Assembly (NCBI RefSeq): GCF_004004555.2
Contig: NZ_SACP01000010.1
Span: 1 to 64,000 of the forward strand
Source of the DNA: Methylobacterium oryzihabitans
GTDB taxonomy: Bacteria > Pseudomonadota > Alphaproteobacteria > Rhizobiales > Beijerinckiaceae
Length of the DNA: 64,000 nucleotides
Reading direction: 5' to 3'
Shown: one piece after another, positions 41,385 through 50,783 of the stretch
Layout of the letters: every line of letters starts with the position of its first letter
How positions within the stretch are numbered: position 1 is the stretch's first letter
Notes under the pieces: model-generated
The model's database searches: none
What the model saw: only the letters and a program-made list of their open reading frames with translations
What the model was told of the DNA's origin: nothing
Made by a program: the position numbers and the translations under genes

Positions 41385-41960
41385 TCAGGCCGTCAGCACA
41401 TCGAGGGTCTGGAGCGCCCCGTCGATCGCGCGCCGCATCGCCGCCTCGTCCCAATGCACCCGGGCCAGCACGTAGCCGCCCTCCACCACCGACAGCAGCG
41501 TCGCCGCCAGCAGGGCGGGGTCGATCGCGGCCGGCAGGTGCCCGGCGCGCTGCGCCTCCTCCAGGCTCGCCCTCAGGCAGGCCTCGATATGGCCGACATA
41601 GCCGGCGACCGGCGCCCGCAGGGCCGGCTCCTCGATCGCCGCCTCGTTGGCGAGGCGGGCGAGCCGACAGCCGCGCAGGGCCTGCCGCTCGCGGGTCAGG
41701 TAGTCCCGGACCCGGGCGAGGGGAGGCCGGGCGGGATCGAAAAGTCCGTCGACCACCGCCCGCTCCTCGTCCGCCATCTCGCCGAGCGCCGCCGCCGCCA
41801 CCTCGCGCTTGCCGGGGAAGTGGTGGTAGAGGCTGCCCTGGCCGGCGCCGCTGCGGTCGAGCACGTCGCGCGGGCTCGTCGCCTCGTAGCCGCGCTCCCA
41901 CAGCAGGTCCTTGGCCGCCGCGACGATCGCCTCGCGCTTCGATGGTCCCTGCCGCGCCAC
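41385..41960 (-). CDS. TetR-family transcriptional regulator
   Basis: The 191-residue protein has an N-terminal HTH of TetR type: REAIVAAAKDLLWERGYEAT then LDRSGAGQGSLYHHFPGKRE. The helical C-terminal ligand domain has RGCRLARLANEAAIEEPALR, resembling the AcuR/YxaF-like group with a TetR_C_LfrA-type pattern. GTG at 41960 is chosen because GGAGG lies 8 bases upstream. It may control the tautomerase gene 320 bases upstream on the same strand or a distant target; a family B inverted repeat lies in the gap. Confidence 0.9.
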   Translation of the reverse strand: MARQGPSKREAIVAAAKDLLWERGYEATSPRDVLDRSGAGQGSLYHHFPGKREVAAAALGEMADEERAVVDGLFDPARPPLARVRDYLTRERQALRGCRLARLANEAAIEEPALRAPVAGYVGHIEACLRASLEEAQRAGHLPAAIDPALLAATLLSVVEGGYVLARVHWDEAAMRRAIDGALQTLDVLTA

Positions 41961-42280
41961 GCCCCGGTCCTCCGTTCCGGCGCCGGTATGGCGCGGATCG
42001 CGGGAAGGGACCAGGGGGGCGACCGACGAGGTCCGGGCCGCGCGTCCCGACAGGCTCCGCCTTTTCCCGGACGACTGGAACGCAGTGGAAGAAGATCCGG
42101 GATCCAGCCGTAAGACTCGCCGCGAAGCGGCTCCGTGCGTCGGCACCGCCGCTGAGGACGGACGCTTCGCGACTCGTTGTGCTGGATCCCGGATCTCCTT
42201 CCGCTTTCGCTTCAGTCGTCCGGGAAAGGGGAAGCTCGCGATCGATGCGAACCCTTTGACGAGGCGGGTTGTGACGGAGT
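41961..42280. other. Intergenic region with a family B repeat
   Basis: The 320-base gap between the tautomerase and the TetR gene is mostly the inverted repeat at 42061-42228. The 100 bases next to the TetR start must hold its promoter. No further gene is seen. Confidence 0.5.
42061..42228. repeat. Long inverted repeat, family B copy 2
   Basis: The outer arms CTTTTCCCGGACGACTG (42061-42077) and CAGTCGTCCGGGAAAG (42213-42228) pair, and pairing continues through GATCCGGGATCCAGC and GCTGGATCCCGGATC. The arms are nearly identical to those of copy 1 at 6302-6466; the middle differs but shares CGCGAAGCG-like pieces. Conserved arms and a variable centre suggest the arms are what is maintained or mobilised. 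Confidence 0.88.
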
Positions 42281-42688
42281 TCAGCCCGCCGCCGCGAGGT
42301 GCGGCGGCACCGTCTCGGCGTAGTGCGCGATCCCGTCGCCGAACGACCAGTTCTCCCGCGCGATCTCGACCAGCGTCACGAACAGGTTGCGCGGGTCGAG
42401 GCCGGTCTTCGCGGTCTCGGCGGCGAGCGCGCGGAACAGCGCCTGCTTCTGCGCGACGCCGCGGCCGGTCGAGAGCTGGACCTGCACCACCACGAGGTCG
42501 TCGTCGCGGGAGACGCCGAGATAGCCCGGGTCGTAGATCAGGTCGTCTTGCGCGCTCGACACGATCTGGAAGCGGTCGTCGGCCGGAACCCCGAGGGCCG
42601 AGACCAGGGCGGCATGGACCGCATCGGCGAGGGCGCGACGCTCGGCATCCGGGCGGGGCTTCTTGAGCGTGATGTGGACGAGGGGCAT
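42281..42688 (-). CDS. Tautomerase-family protein
   Basis: The 135-residue protein begins M-PLVHITL, so Pro becomes the N-terminal catalytic base after Met removal, as in the tautomerase superfamily. It has two beta-alpha-beta units: LVHITLKKPRPDAERRALAD then VVVQVQLSTGRGVAQKQALF. Length and LFVTLVEIARENWSFGDGIAHY match the two-domain malonate-semialdehyde-decarboxylase/cis-CaaD-like group. Substrate unknown. ATG at 42688 is required for the N-terminal Pro. It precedes the TetR gene on the same strand and follows bluB. Confidence 0.88.
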   Translation of the reverse strand: MPLVHITLKKPRPDAERRALADAVHAALVSALGVPADDRFQIVSSAQDDLIYDPGYLGVSRDDDLVVVQVQLSTGRGVAQKQALFRALAAETAKTGLDPRNLFVTLVEIARENWSFGDGIAHYAETVPPHLAAAG

Positions 42689-42760
42689 CGGAGCAGGCCT
42701 CCAGCGCGGGATCCGCGCTCGACCCACCTACTGTACCTACTAGTATGTATCAAGCTGAAA

Positions 42761-43402
42761 TCAGCGGTCGAGCATCAGATCCCCCGGCGCCCGCCGCGCC
42801 TGCCAGCCGTGGCGGACGAGTTCGGGATCGTCGTGCTCCTCGGCCGGGTAGCCGAGGCAGAGATAGGCGACGAGGCGCCAGGAGCCCGGCACGTCGAGCC
42901 GCGCGACGACCGCGTCCGGGTCGAGGATCGACACCCAGCCGACCCCGATGCCGCGGCAGCGGGCGGCGAGCCACAGGGTGTGGATGGCGGTGACCACCGA
43001 GTAGCGCAGCATCTCCGGCATGGTGGCGCGGCCGAGGCCGTGGCCGTCGCCGGTGGCCTCGTCGCAGAAAACCGCGAGATGGACCGGCGCCTCGCGCAGT
43101 CCCGCGAGCTTCAACCGGCGATAGGCGTCGGCGCGGGCGTCGGAGTAGGACGCCGCCGCGGCCGCGTTGCAGAGGGCGAAGCTGTCGACGACCGCCTCGC
43201 GCCGCGCCGGATCGGCGACGCGGACGAAGCGCCAGGGCTGGCTGTTGCCGACCGACGGGCTGAGGCAGGCCAGCGCGAGGCAGTCGCGCAGGTCCGCCTC
43301 CGGCACCGGATCGGGGCGGAAGCGGCGCACGTCGCGGCGCCACGCGACGAGGGTCGCGAAGGTCTCGCGAAAACCGGCGTCGAAATCCGGCGGCGCGGTC
43401 AC
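42761..43402 (-). CDS. bluB: 5,6-dimethylbenzimidazole synthase
   Basis: BluB uses oxygen to break down reduced flavin mononucleotide into 5,6-dimethylbenzimidazole, the lower ligand of vitamin B12. The 213-residue nitroreductase-fold protein has the characteristic WRRDVRRFRPDPVPEADL, SPSVGNSQPWRFV, HGLGRATMPEMLRYSVVTAI and GVGWVSILDPDAV. GTG at 43402 overlaps the stop of the NAD-GDH gene, so bluB is translated from the same message as that much larger enzyme. It supplies a step missing from the cobB/cbiD/adenosyltransferase set elsewhere in this window. Confidence 0.94.
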   Translation of the reverse strand: MTAPPDFDAGFRETFATLVAWRRDVRRFRPDPVPEADLRDCLALACLSPSVGNSQPWRFVRVADPARREAVVDSFALCNAAAAASYSDARADAYRRLKLAGLREAPVHLAVFCDEATGDGHGLGRATMPEMLRYSVVTAIHTLWLAARCRGIGVGWVSILDPDAVVARLDVPGSWRLVAYLCLGYPAEEHDDPELVRHGWQARRAPGDLMLDR

Positions 43403-46400
43403 GGGCCGGCGGGCGGGGCCGCCGCGGGTCCACCCTGGTCACGACGGGCGAGGTCGCCCAGCAGGCTCGCCGCCACCGAGACCTTCGACACGGTCAGGCC
43501 CGAGGCCGAGATCGCCGCGACGGCGGTGCGGATGCGGGCGAGGGCGGCGCCGCGGGCCCGGCTCCACGCCTCGACGGCGTCGGCCCCGGCGCCGTCGCTC
43601 GCCGCCGCCTCGGCGGTGAGGGCGCGGTGGGCGGCGCCGATCCCCGCGACGGCGCGTTCGAGGGCGATGCGGTCGAAGGTGTCGGCGACCGCCACCGAGC
43701 GGGCGGCGCGGGTGAGCGGGCCGAGGCGGAACAGGTCCTCGATCGCGAAATGGGTCGCGGCGATCGCCGCCGGGTCGCGGCCGGTCGCGTGGGCGACCTC
43801 GACGATGTCTGGGGCTGCGCCGAGTTCGCCGAGGGCGGCGAGCCGGGTGGCGAGCGCCTCCGGCACGCCGTGGTCGGCGAGGAGGCGGACGCGCTTGGCC
43901 AGGGCCTCACGGGCGTTCGGCGCCAGGACGGCCGGGAGGGCGGCGGCCACCGCCGCCACGCCGTCGCGGTAGCGCCCGACCACCGCCGCGACGCCGCCGG
44001 ACAGGTCCGCATTGCGGATGAACCACACCATCTGGTGGCGCAGCAGGTCCTGGAGGTCGGCGTAGAGGGCGAGCTGCTGGTCGCCGGAGATCGCGCCGTC
44101 GAGCCCGTCGACGGCGCGGTTGAGGTCGATCAGCCCGAAGGCGTCGCGGGCGGCGACGTAGGCGGCGGCGAGCGTCGCCGCGTCGGCGCCGGTCTCGTCG
44201 GAGAGGCGGCTGACGATGGTCGGACCGCCGCGGTTGACGATGACGTTGGCGAGCGTCGTCGCGATGATCTCGCGCCGCAGGCGGTGGTTCGCCACCGCGT
44301 CGGGGAAGCGGGCGACGAGGACCGGCGGGAAGTAGCGCTCGAGTTCCGTCGCCATCGCCGGGTCGTCCGGCACCGCGCTGTCGAGGAGCGCGTCCTTCAG
44401 CGCCAGCTTGGCGTAGGCGAGCAGCACCGCGAGCTCCGGCCGCGTTAGCCCCTCGTTCTCCTGCGCCCGCTCGGCCAGCGCAGCGTCGGAGGGCAGGAAC
44501 TCGACGCCGCGGTCGAGGCGGCCGTCGGCTTCGAGGCTCTGCATCAGCCGGGTGGCGAAGCCGGTCTCGGCGGCGCCGCCGCGCTGGGCGAGCGACAGGG
44601 CGAGGGTCTGGAGCTGGTTGTTGCGCAGCACGAGGTCGGCCACCGCCTCGGTCATGCCGGCGAGCAGCGCGTTGCGCGCCTCCGGCCCGAGACGGCCGTC
44701 GCGCTCCGGCCCGGTGAGCGCCACCTTGATGTTGACCTCGACGTCCGAGGTGTTGACCCCGGCGGAGTTGTCGATCGCGTCGGTGTTGAGCCGGACGCCC
44801 CGGCGCGCCGCCTCGATGCGCCCGCGCTGGGTCAGCCCGAGATTGGCGCCCTCGCCGACGACCCGCGCGCGCAACTCGGCGCCGGTGATCCGGATGGCGT
44901 CGTTGGCGCGGTCGCCCGCCTCGTCGTCGCCCTCGGACGAGGCGCGGATATAGGTGCCGATGCCGCCGAACCACAGCAGGTCGACGGGCGCGCGCAGGAT
45001 CGCCTGCATCACCTCGGCGGGCGTCGCCTCGTCGCGGTCGAGGCCGAGGCGGGCGCGCACCGGGCCCGAGAGCGGGATCGTCTTGGCGGAGCGCGAAAAG
45101 ATGCCGCCGCCGGCCGAGATCGCCGCCCGGTCGTAATCGGCCCAGGACGAGCGCGGCAGTCCGAACAGGCGCTTGCGCTCGGCGAACGACGCCGCCGGGT
45201 CGGGATCGGGGTCGAGGAAGATGTCGCGGTGGTCGAAGGCCGCGACGAGCTTGAGGCAGCGCGACAGCAGCATGCCGTTGCCGAACACGTCGCCCGACAT
45301 GTCGCCGACGCCCGCCACCGTCACCGGCTCGCTCTGGATGTCGATGTCGACCTCGCGGAAGTGGCGCTTGACCGCCTCCCAGGCGCCGCGGGCGGTGATG
45401 CCCATCGCCTTGTGGTCGTAGCCCTGGCTGCCGCCCGACGCGAAGGCGTCGCCGAGCCAGTGCCCGGTCTCCAGCGAGATCGCGTTGGCGATGTCCGAGA
45501 AGGTCGCGGTGCCCTTGTCGGCGGCGACGACGAGGTAGGCGTCGTCGCCGTCGTGCCGCACGGTGTCGGGCGGCGGCACGATGGCGCCGTCGACGATGTT
45601 GTCGGTGAGGTCGAGCAGGGTGCGGATGAAGATCCGGTAGCTCTCGGTGCCCTCGGCGAGCCACGCCGCCCGGTCGGAGGCCGGCGGCAGCCGTTTGGGG
45701 AAGAACCCGCCCTTGGCGCCGACCGGCACGATGACGGCGTTCTTGACCTGCTGCGCCTTGACGAGGCCGAGGATCTCGGTGCGGAAGTCCTCCGGCCGGT
45801 CGGACCAGCGCAGGCCGCCGCGGGCGATGTAGCCGAAGCGCAGATGCACGCCCTCGACCCGCGGCGAGTAGACGAAGATCTCGAACAGCGGCCGCGGCAG
45901 GGCCATGCCGTCGACCCGGGCGCAGCGGAACTTGAACGCGATCGTCTCCGGCGGCAGGCCGCCCTGGCCGATCTGGAAGAAGTTCGTGCGCTGGGCCGCC
46001 TCCACGAGGTTGACGAAGCGGCGCAGGATGCGGTCCTCGTCGAGGCTCGTCACCGCCGACAGCCCGGTCTCGATCCGGGCCCGGATCTCGCCTTGGGCCG
46101 CGTCGCGTTCCGTGCCGGGGCGCGGGTCGAACCGGGCGTAGAACAACGCCACCACGTCGCGGGCGAGGCCGGCATGGCGGGTCAGCGTCGTGGCGAGGTA
46201 GTCCTGGCCGTAGCGGATGCGGAGCTGGCGCAGGTAGCGGCCGAGCGCCCGCAGCAGCGCCACGTCGCGCCAGCCGAGCCCGGCTTCGAGGACGAGGCGG
46301 TTGTAGGGATCGGACTCGGCGAGGTCGCGCGCGATGGCGAGCATCGCCGCCTCGACCGGGCCTTCGACGGAGGTGAGGTCGATCGGCCCGCCGGCGGCTC

Positions 46401-48261
46401 GCTCCAGCAGCATGTCGTGCAGCCAGATCTCGGCGCCATCGGGCAGGGCCGGGTGGAGCCGGTAGCTGCGCTCGTCGATCACCCGGAAGCCGAGATTCTC
46501 CAGCCCCGGCACCCGCTCGGACAGCGGCAGCGCCTCGCCGCGGGAGAACACTTTCAGGCCGATGCGGGTGTCGGGGTCGCCGGGCCGGCGGTGGAGGTCG
46601 ACCGCCCGGGGCCGGTCGGCGGAGAGGCGTTCGAGGATCGCGAGGTCGGACAGCACCTGCGGCCCGGCATAGGTCTCGCGGTAGCCGGCCGGGAACGCCT
46701 CGGCATAGGTCGCCGCGAGGCCGCGGGCGCGCTCGCCGTGCATCGTGTCGGTGAGGGCGGCGCGCAGGTCGTCGGCCCAGTTGCGGGCGAGCGCGGCGAC
46801 ACCTTCCTCCATCCGGGCGGTGTCGGGCTCGGGCCCGGCCTCCTCGCCCAGGCGCACGATGAGGTGGAGTCGCGCCAGCGAGCCCTCCGGGAAGTCGGCA
46901 TAGGCCGCCGCGACCTCGCCGCCGAGCTGCCCGGCGAGGTGCGAGGCGATGCGGGCCTGCAGGGTCGAGTCGAACCGGTTCTTCGGCACGTAGACCAGCA
47001 GCGAGACGAAGCGGCCGAACTCGTCGGGCCGCGCCAGCACCCGGATGCGCGGGCGCTCGGCGAGGCCCGCGATGGCGAGCGCCGCGGGCAGCAGCCGCTC
47101 GGGGGTGATCTGGAACAGGTCGTCGCGGGGATAGGTCTCGAGGACGTTGAGCAGGGTGCGCCCGGCATGGCTGGTCGGGTCGAGGCCGGCCCGCTCCAGC
47201 ACCGCCGCCACCTTGCCGCGCAGATACGGCACCTCCTCGGCCCGGCTCGCATAGGCGCTGCCGGCGAACAGGCCGACCAGCCGCAGCTCGCCCGCGAGCT
47301 TGCCGGCGGGGGAGAAGAGCTTGATCCCGATCATGTCGAGATGCGAGCGGCGGTGGACCCGCGAGCGCAGGTTCGCCTTGGTGATGATGAGCGCCTCGGG
47401 CCGTTCGAGGAAGGCGCGGACCTCCGGCGTGATCGCCACCATCGCCCGGCCGCGACGCAGAACCTCGACCTCCGGGTCGCGCAGCAGCCCGAGGCCGCTC
47501 TCCGCCAGTCCCTCGTGATCGGACCCCTCGCCGAGGCGGTACTCGCGCAGGCCCAGCAGGATGAAGTGGCCGTCGCGCAGCCAGTCGAGGAAGGCCCGCG
47601 CCTCGGCGACCTCGCCCTCCGGCAGCGGCATCGGCCCCGCATAGGCCGCGGCGGCGGCGTCGAGCCGGGCCAGCATCGCGGTGCCGTCGTCGGTGGCGAC
47701 CGCCACGTCGGCGTAGACCCGCGCGAGGCCCTCGGCGACGGCGGCGCGCTCGTCCTCGCCGAGCCGGTCGAGATGGATGTGGATGAAGCTCTCGCGCCCG
47801 AGCGTCGCGGCGCCGTTGGCGGTGGTCTCGCCGACGACCCGGACCAGGGTGCCGTCGGGCCCGCGCTCGACGCCGAGGATCGGGTGGGCGACGAGGCGCG
47901 GGGTCAGCCCGCGCTCGGCGAGTTCCGCCAGGGTCGAATCGAGCAGGTAGAGCCGGTTGGCGTTCACCGCCTCCAGGATCGTGAGCTCGCGGCGCCGGCC
48001 CTCGCGTTCCAGACTCGCGTCGGCGAGGCGCAGGCTCGTCGCCTGCGACGGCCGCGCATCCGCGAGGTAGCGGCGGGCGGCGCCCGCGAGGTCGGCGAGA
48101 CTGTCCGGCGCGTAGGCGGTCAGGTCCTCCGGCGAGACCCGGCCGAACAGGTCGCGCACGAAGCCGCCCGGCTCCCCGCGCCCGTTCGCGATGGCGGCCG
48201 CGGCCGCGATGAGGTCGGTCCGGGTCGCCCGGGCTTCCGGCGTCGCGGTCGAGAGTTCCAC
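43399..48261 (-). CDS. NAD-specific glutamate dehydrogenase, large (GDH-180) class
   Basis: The enzyme deaminates glutamate to 2-oxoglutarate with NAD. At 1620 residues it has the length of the 180-kDa class: long N-terminal ACT-like regulatory modules (residues about 30-650), a catalytic core with HLRFGYIARGGLRWSDRPED and VPVGAKGGFFPKRLP (catalytic Lys), the NAD-binding region around EGANLGLTQRGRIEAARRG, and a helical C-terminal domain. GTG at 48261 is chosen because AGGAGCG lies in front of it and the frame upstream to 48339 is Arg-rich and unconserved. It is divergent from the AhpD-like gene by 137 bases. Confidence 0.96.
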   Translation of the reverse strand: MELSTATPEARATRTDLIAAAAAIANGRGEPGGFVRDLFGRVSPEDLTAYAPDSLADLAGAARRYLADARPSQATSLRLADASLEREGRRRELTILEAVNANRLYLLDSTLAELAERGLTPRLVAHPILGVERGPDGTLVRVVGETTANGAATLGRESFIHIHLDRLGEDERAAVAEGLARVYADVAVATDDGTAMLARLDAAAAAYAGPMPLPEGEVAEARAFLDWLRDGHFILLGLREYRLGEGSDHEGLAESGLGLLRDPEVEVLRRGRAMVAITPEVRAFLERPEALIITKANLRSRVHRRSHLDMIGIKLFSPAGKLAGELRLVGLFAGSAYASRAEEVPYLRGKVAAVLERAGLDPTSHAGRTLLNVLETYPRDDLFQITPERLLPAALAIAGLAERPRIRVLARPDEFGRFVSLLVYVPKNRFDSTLQARIASHLAGQLGGEVAAAYADFPEGSLARLHLIVRLGEEAGPEPDTARMEEGVAALARNWADDLRAALTDTMHGERARGLAATYAEAFPAGYRETYAGPQVLSDLAILERLSADRPRAVDLHRRPGDPDTRIGLKVFSRGEALPLSERVPGLENLGFRVIDERSYRLHPALPDGAEIWLHDMLLERAAGGPIDLTSVEGPVEAAMLAIARDLAESDPYNRLVLEAGLGWRDVALLRALGRYLRQLRIRYGQDYLATTLTRHAGLARDVVALFYARFDPRPGTERDAAQGEIRARIETGLSAVTSLDEDRILRRFVNLVEAAQRTNFFQIGQGGLPPETIAFKFRCARVDGMALPRPLFEIFVYSPRVEGVHLRFGYIARGGLRWSDRPEDFRTEILGLVKAQQVKNAVIVPVGAKGGFFPKRLPPASDRAAWLAEGTESYRIFIRTLLDLTDNIVDGAIVPPPDTVRHDGDDAYLVVAADKGTATFSDIANAISLETGHWLGDAFASGGSQGYDHKAMGITARGAWEAVKRHFREVDIDIQSEPVTVAGVGDMSGDVFGNGMLLSRCLKLVAAFDHRDIFLDPDPDPAASFAERKRLFGLPRSSWADYDRAAISAGGGIFSRSAKTIPLSGPVRARLGLDRDEATPAEVMQAILRAPVDLLWFGGIGTYIRASSEGDDEAGDRANDAIRITGAELRARVVGEGANLGLTQRGRIEAARRGVRLNTDAIDNSAGVNTSDVEVNIKVALTGPERDGRLGPEARNALLAGMTEAVADLVLRNNQLQTLALSLAQRGGAAETGFATRLMQSLEADGRLDRGVEFLPSDAALAERAQENEGLTRPELAVLLAYAKLALKDALLDSAVPDDPAMATELERYFPPVLVARFPDAVANHRLRREIIATTLANVIVNRGGPTIVSRLSDETGADAATLAAAYVAARDAFGLIDLNRAVDGLDGAISGDQQLALYADLQDLLRHQMVWFIRNADLSGGVAAVVGRYRDGVAAVAAALPAVLAPNAREALAKRVRLLADHGVPEALATRLAALGELGAAPDIVEVAHATGRDPAAIAATHFAIEDLFRLGPLTRAARSVAVADTFDRIALERAVAGIGAAHRALTAEAAASDGAGADAVEAWSRARGAALARIRTAVAAISASGLTVSKVSVAASLLGDLARRDQGGPAAAPPAGP

Positions 48262-48398
48262 GGCTCGCTCCTGGCTTCGGGACCGCCCGGGGCGGGTCCG
48301 GCGAACCGGAGCGGTGGCATAGCTGCCGCCGGGCCGCAAGCCTCGCCTGCGGCGGGTCGCCGCCCTATAGCTGCGGTCGAACCACGGGGAGGATCGCC

Positions 48399-49055
48399 AT
48401 GGCGGGCGCCGGGAAGAAGAACAGGGAGACGAAGCCGGTGGGGGAGACCCCGCGGGTCCAGGAGGCGGACGGGCCGGTGATGGCGCTGGACCTGCCGCCC
48501 ACCGCCGACCTGCCGCCGGACATGCAGGCGTATTTCGACAAGTGCCGCGAGAAGATCGGCTTCGTGCCGAACGTGCTCCTCGCCTACGCCCACGACGGCG
48601 CCAAGCTCGCGGCCTTCGCGGCGTTCTACAACGACCTGATGCTGGCGCCGTCGGGTCTGTCGAAGCTGGAGCGCGAGATGATCGCGGTGGCGGTGTCGAG
48701 CGTGAACCGCTGCTACTATTGCCTCACCGCGCACGGCGCGGCGGTCCGGAGCCTGTCGGGCGACCCGGTTCTCGGCGAGCTGATGGCGATGAACTACCGC
48801 GCCGCCGATCTGTCGCCGAGGCACCGGGCGATGCTCGATTTCGCGGTCGCGCTGAGCGAGGCGCCGTGGACGATCGAGGAGGAGGACCGTGCGACCCTGC
48901 GCGACGTCGGCTTCACCGACCGCGACATCTGGGACATCTCGGCGGTGGCGAGCTTCTTCAACATGTCGAACCGCATGGCCTCCGCCGTCGACATGCGCCC
49001 CAACCGCTCCTACCACGGCGACGTCCGAACCCTGCCGGACCTGCCGAAACCCTGA
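48399..49055 (+). CDS. AhpD-like peroxidase-related protein
   Basis: The 218-residue protein has the carboxymuconolactone-decarboxylase/AhpD fold. Its redox motif is CYYC at 105-108 with His112 (SVNRCYYCLTAHGAAV), followed by FAVALSEAPWTIEEEDRATL and SVVASFFN-like VASFFNMSNRMASAVDMRPN. It resembles the 'peroxidase-related enzyme' group with an added N-terminal segment of about 40 polar residues. ATG at 48399 follows GGGGAGGATCG. No partner reductase is adjacent. Confidence 0.9.
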   Translation: MAGAGKKNRETKPVGETPRVQEADGPVMALDLPPTADLPPDMQAYFDKCREKIGFVPNVLLAYAHDGAKLAAFAAFYNDLMLAPSGLSKLEREMIAVAVSSVNRCYYCLTAHGAAVRSLSGDPVLGELMAMNYRAADLSPRHRAMLDFAVALSEAPWTIEEEDRATLRDVGFTDRDIWDISAVASFFNMSNRMASAVDMRPNRSYHGDVRTLPDLPKP

Positions 49056-49061
49056 TCGGGG

Positions 49062-49367
49062 TCAGGCGACGCCGCGCTGGCGGTCGGGCGCAGCCGACTC
49101 GTCGGTCGCGGGGGCGACCTCCGGGATGCGCCGGCCCTCGGCCGCGAGGCCGCGCAGGATCGCCACCATCTCGTCGGTGCTGCGGTCGTGGTCGCCCTCC
49201 GCCCGCCCGGCCTCGCCGCGCCGGTGGTACAGGGCGAACGCCGCCGCCGCCGCACAGGCGCTGCCGCCGAGCGGCGCGCCGACCACCGCGAGCAGCGGTC
49301 CCTGCGAGAACAACAGGGCTCCCGTGGCCAGTCCGCCGCCGATGGCCGTTGCCAGGATCGAGAACAT
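49062..49367 (-). CDS. Small membrane protein, unknown function
   Basis: The 101-residue protein has two hydrophobic segments, MFSILATAIGGGLATGALLF and LLAVVGAPLGGSACAAAAAFAL. A charged cytoplasmic tail with HRRGEAGRAEGDHDRSTDEMV and an acidic C terminus follows. ATG at 49367 is chosen because GGAGG lies at ideal spacing before it; upstream ATGs at 49379 and 49424 would put that site inside the gene. No family is recognised. It converges with the AhpD-like gene, 6 bases apart. Confidence 0.7.
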   Translation of the reverse strand: MFSILATAIGGGLATGALLFSQGPLLAVVGAPLGGSACAAAAAFALYHRRGEAGRAEGDHDRSTDEMVAILRGLAAEGRRIPEVAPATDESAAPDRQRGVA

Positions 49368-49800
49368 CCGCACCTCCATCTGTGCGCCGCACAATGCCAC
49401 AACTCGGATCCTTGTAATCCTCATTGCGATGCAAGGGTGAGCGACCGGTGAACGGGAACACTCAAATCAACGCGAGCTTTTCCGCGATGTTCCGCCGACG
49501 GGTCACCACACGTCCGACGACGACCGCGACCTTGGCCAGGATACCGTGACATCTTGGACCGGTGGTGAAGACATGCTTTCTTTTTAGGCGAGCGGTCGTC
49601 CGGGCGGATGACCATGTGGGGTCCAACGTGCTGCGCCGGCGCCGTCCTGACGATCGCGAGGGGATCGCGGTCATCCTTCGGTAACCCTGTCGGGAAAAGG
49701 CGGGGGACAAGCGCGTCCGCCGACACCGGATCCTACGCGCGACGCGGAATCCTGGCCCGGTCGCGGCCCCGTCGGGCCGCCCGGCGCCACGGAGGACCGC
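49368..49800. other. Divergent intergenic region, lower GC, no gene seen
   Basis: The 433 bases between the small membrane protein and the 49801 gene are less GC-rich than the surroundings (for example TGCTTTCTTTTTAGG near 49572). An open frame on the minus strand at 49421-49726 has no signal peptide, helix or known motif and I do not believe it. The region probably carries promoters for both genes. Confidence 0.4.
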
Positions 49801-50682
49801 ATGGTCGGGCTGAGAGCCGAGTTCGACGACGGGGCGCTGACCCGGGCGGGGCGACGCCTCGCCGGGGATCTCGGCCCGGCCGAGCCGCTGCTGCCGCGGG
49901 AACTGCCGCGGCGGCGGCCCGCGTCGCGCGCGCGGCCCGTCGCCCGCACTCTCGGCGCCACCGCGATGATCGCGCTCCTGAGCCTGCTCGCCCGGGAGCA
50001 GCGCGGGGCGGTCGCCGAAGGTCCGGCCGCGGCCGCGGATCCCGCACTCGCCGAGCGGGTCGCCGCGACCCCGGCCTGGCTGCCCGCGGCGGCCGACCGC
50101 TACCGGCTCGCCGAGGCGCCGGCCGCCCGCGCCGCCTCCCGCTCGCGGGGCGACGGCGGGCGCGAGGACCGGCTCGCCGCGGGCGATTTCGCGTCGATCG
50201 ACACCCCGTATCTCGACCTCGGCGTGAGCGAAGGCGGCGAGGAGCCGGTCACCACCCTGTACGTGTCGCTGGTGCGCCGGGCGGCGGAGACCGAGGGGCT
50301 CGCCGTCACCCGCTCGGGCGAGCGCGGGCAGGTCGCCACCCGGTTCGGCATGGCCGAAACCCTCGACGCGACGCTCGCCGACGCGGGCACGCGCCGGGCC
50401 TGCACCGCGTTCCGGCTCGGCGGGCCGTTCCGGGTCGAGGGCTGGCTGTGCGCGCCACTCGGCCTGCTGCCGGAGGCGCAGGCGGTCGCTTGCGCCATCG
50501 ACCGGCTGCAGGCGGCGCCGGGGGTGATCCTGCCGGCCGCCGCCGCGGCGGCGCTGGCGCAGCCGCGCCTGCCGGCCTGCGCGCCGCCGGAGCCCGCCAC
50601 CACCGCCAGCACAGCCCCGGGCAAGCGTCGCGCCCGACACAATGCGGCAGGTTTGCGGCAATCCGCACAAGCGTCGCCTTAA
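49801..50682 (+). CDS. Conserved-looking hypothetical protein with one membrane segment
   Basis: The 293-residue protein is not recognised. ATG at 49801 follows GGAGGACCGC. A hydrophobic stretch GATAMIALLSLLA at about 52-64 may span the membrane. The part from about 125 to 245 (DFASIDTPYLDLGVSEGGEE, TTLYVSLVRRAAETEGLAVT, ACTAFRLGGPFRVEGWLCAP) has the regular strand pattern of a folded domain, with a Cys pair near the end. Codon use matches genuine genes. The downstream gap to the secreted protein is 101 bases. Confidence 0.65.
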   Translation: MVGLRAEFDDGALTRAGRRLAGDLGPAEPLLPRELPRRRPASRARPVARTLGATAMIALLSLLAREQRGAVAEGPAAAADPALAERVAATPAWLPAAADRYRLAEAPAARAASRSRGDGGREDRLAAGDFASIDTPYLDLGVSEGGEEPVTTLYVSLVRRAAETEGLAVTRSGERGQVATRFGMAETLDATLADAGTRRACTAFRLGGPFRVEGWLCAPLGLLPEAQAVACAIDRLQAAPGVILPAAAAAALAQPRLPACAPPEPATTASTAPGKRRARHNAAGLRQSAQASP

Positions 50683-50783
50683 ACCGGGAACTCTAGCTTC
50701 GCTGGTACGTCTTATCCACACAGGGCGCCGAAAGTTTTAACGAATGCGGCGCTAGCGTGTCCTCACTGCAACAAAGGTGCGTC

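Noticed and set aside
45229-48480. Open frame of about 1080 codons on the plus strand opposite NAD-GDH
   Set aside because: It is the third-position shadow of a very GC-rich gene: no family motif, composition dominated by Arg, Gly, Asp, Gln and Val. The minus-strand GDH has continuous family homology.
49421-49726. Minus-strand frame of 101 codons upstream of the small membrane protein
   Set aside because: Lacks a recognisable domain, signal or ribosome site and lies in AT-richer spacer sequence.
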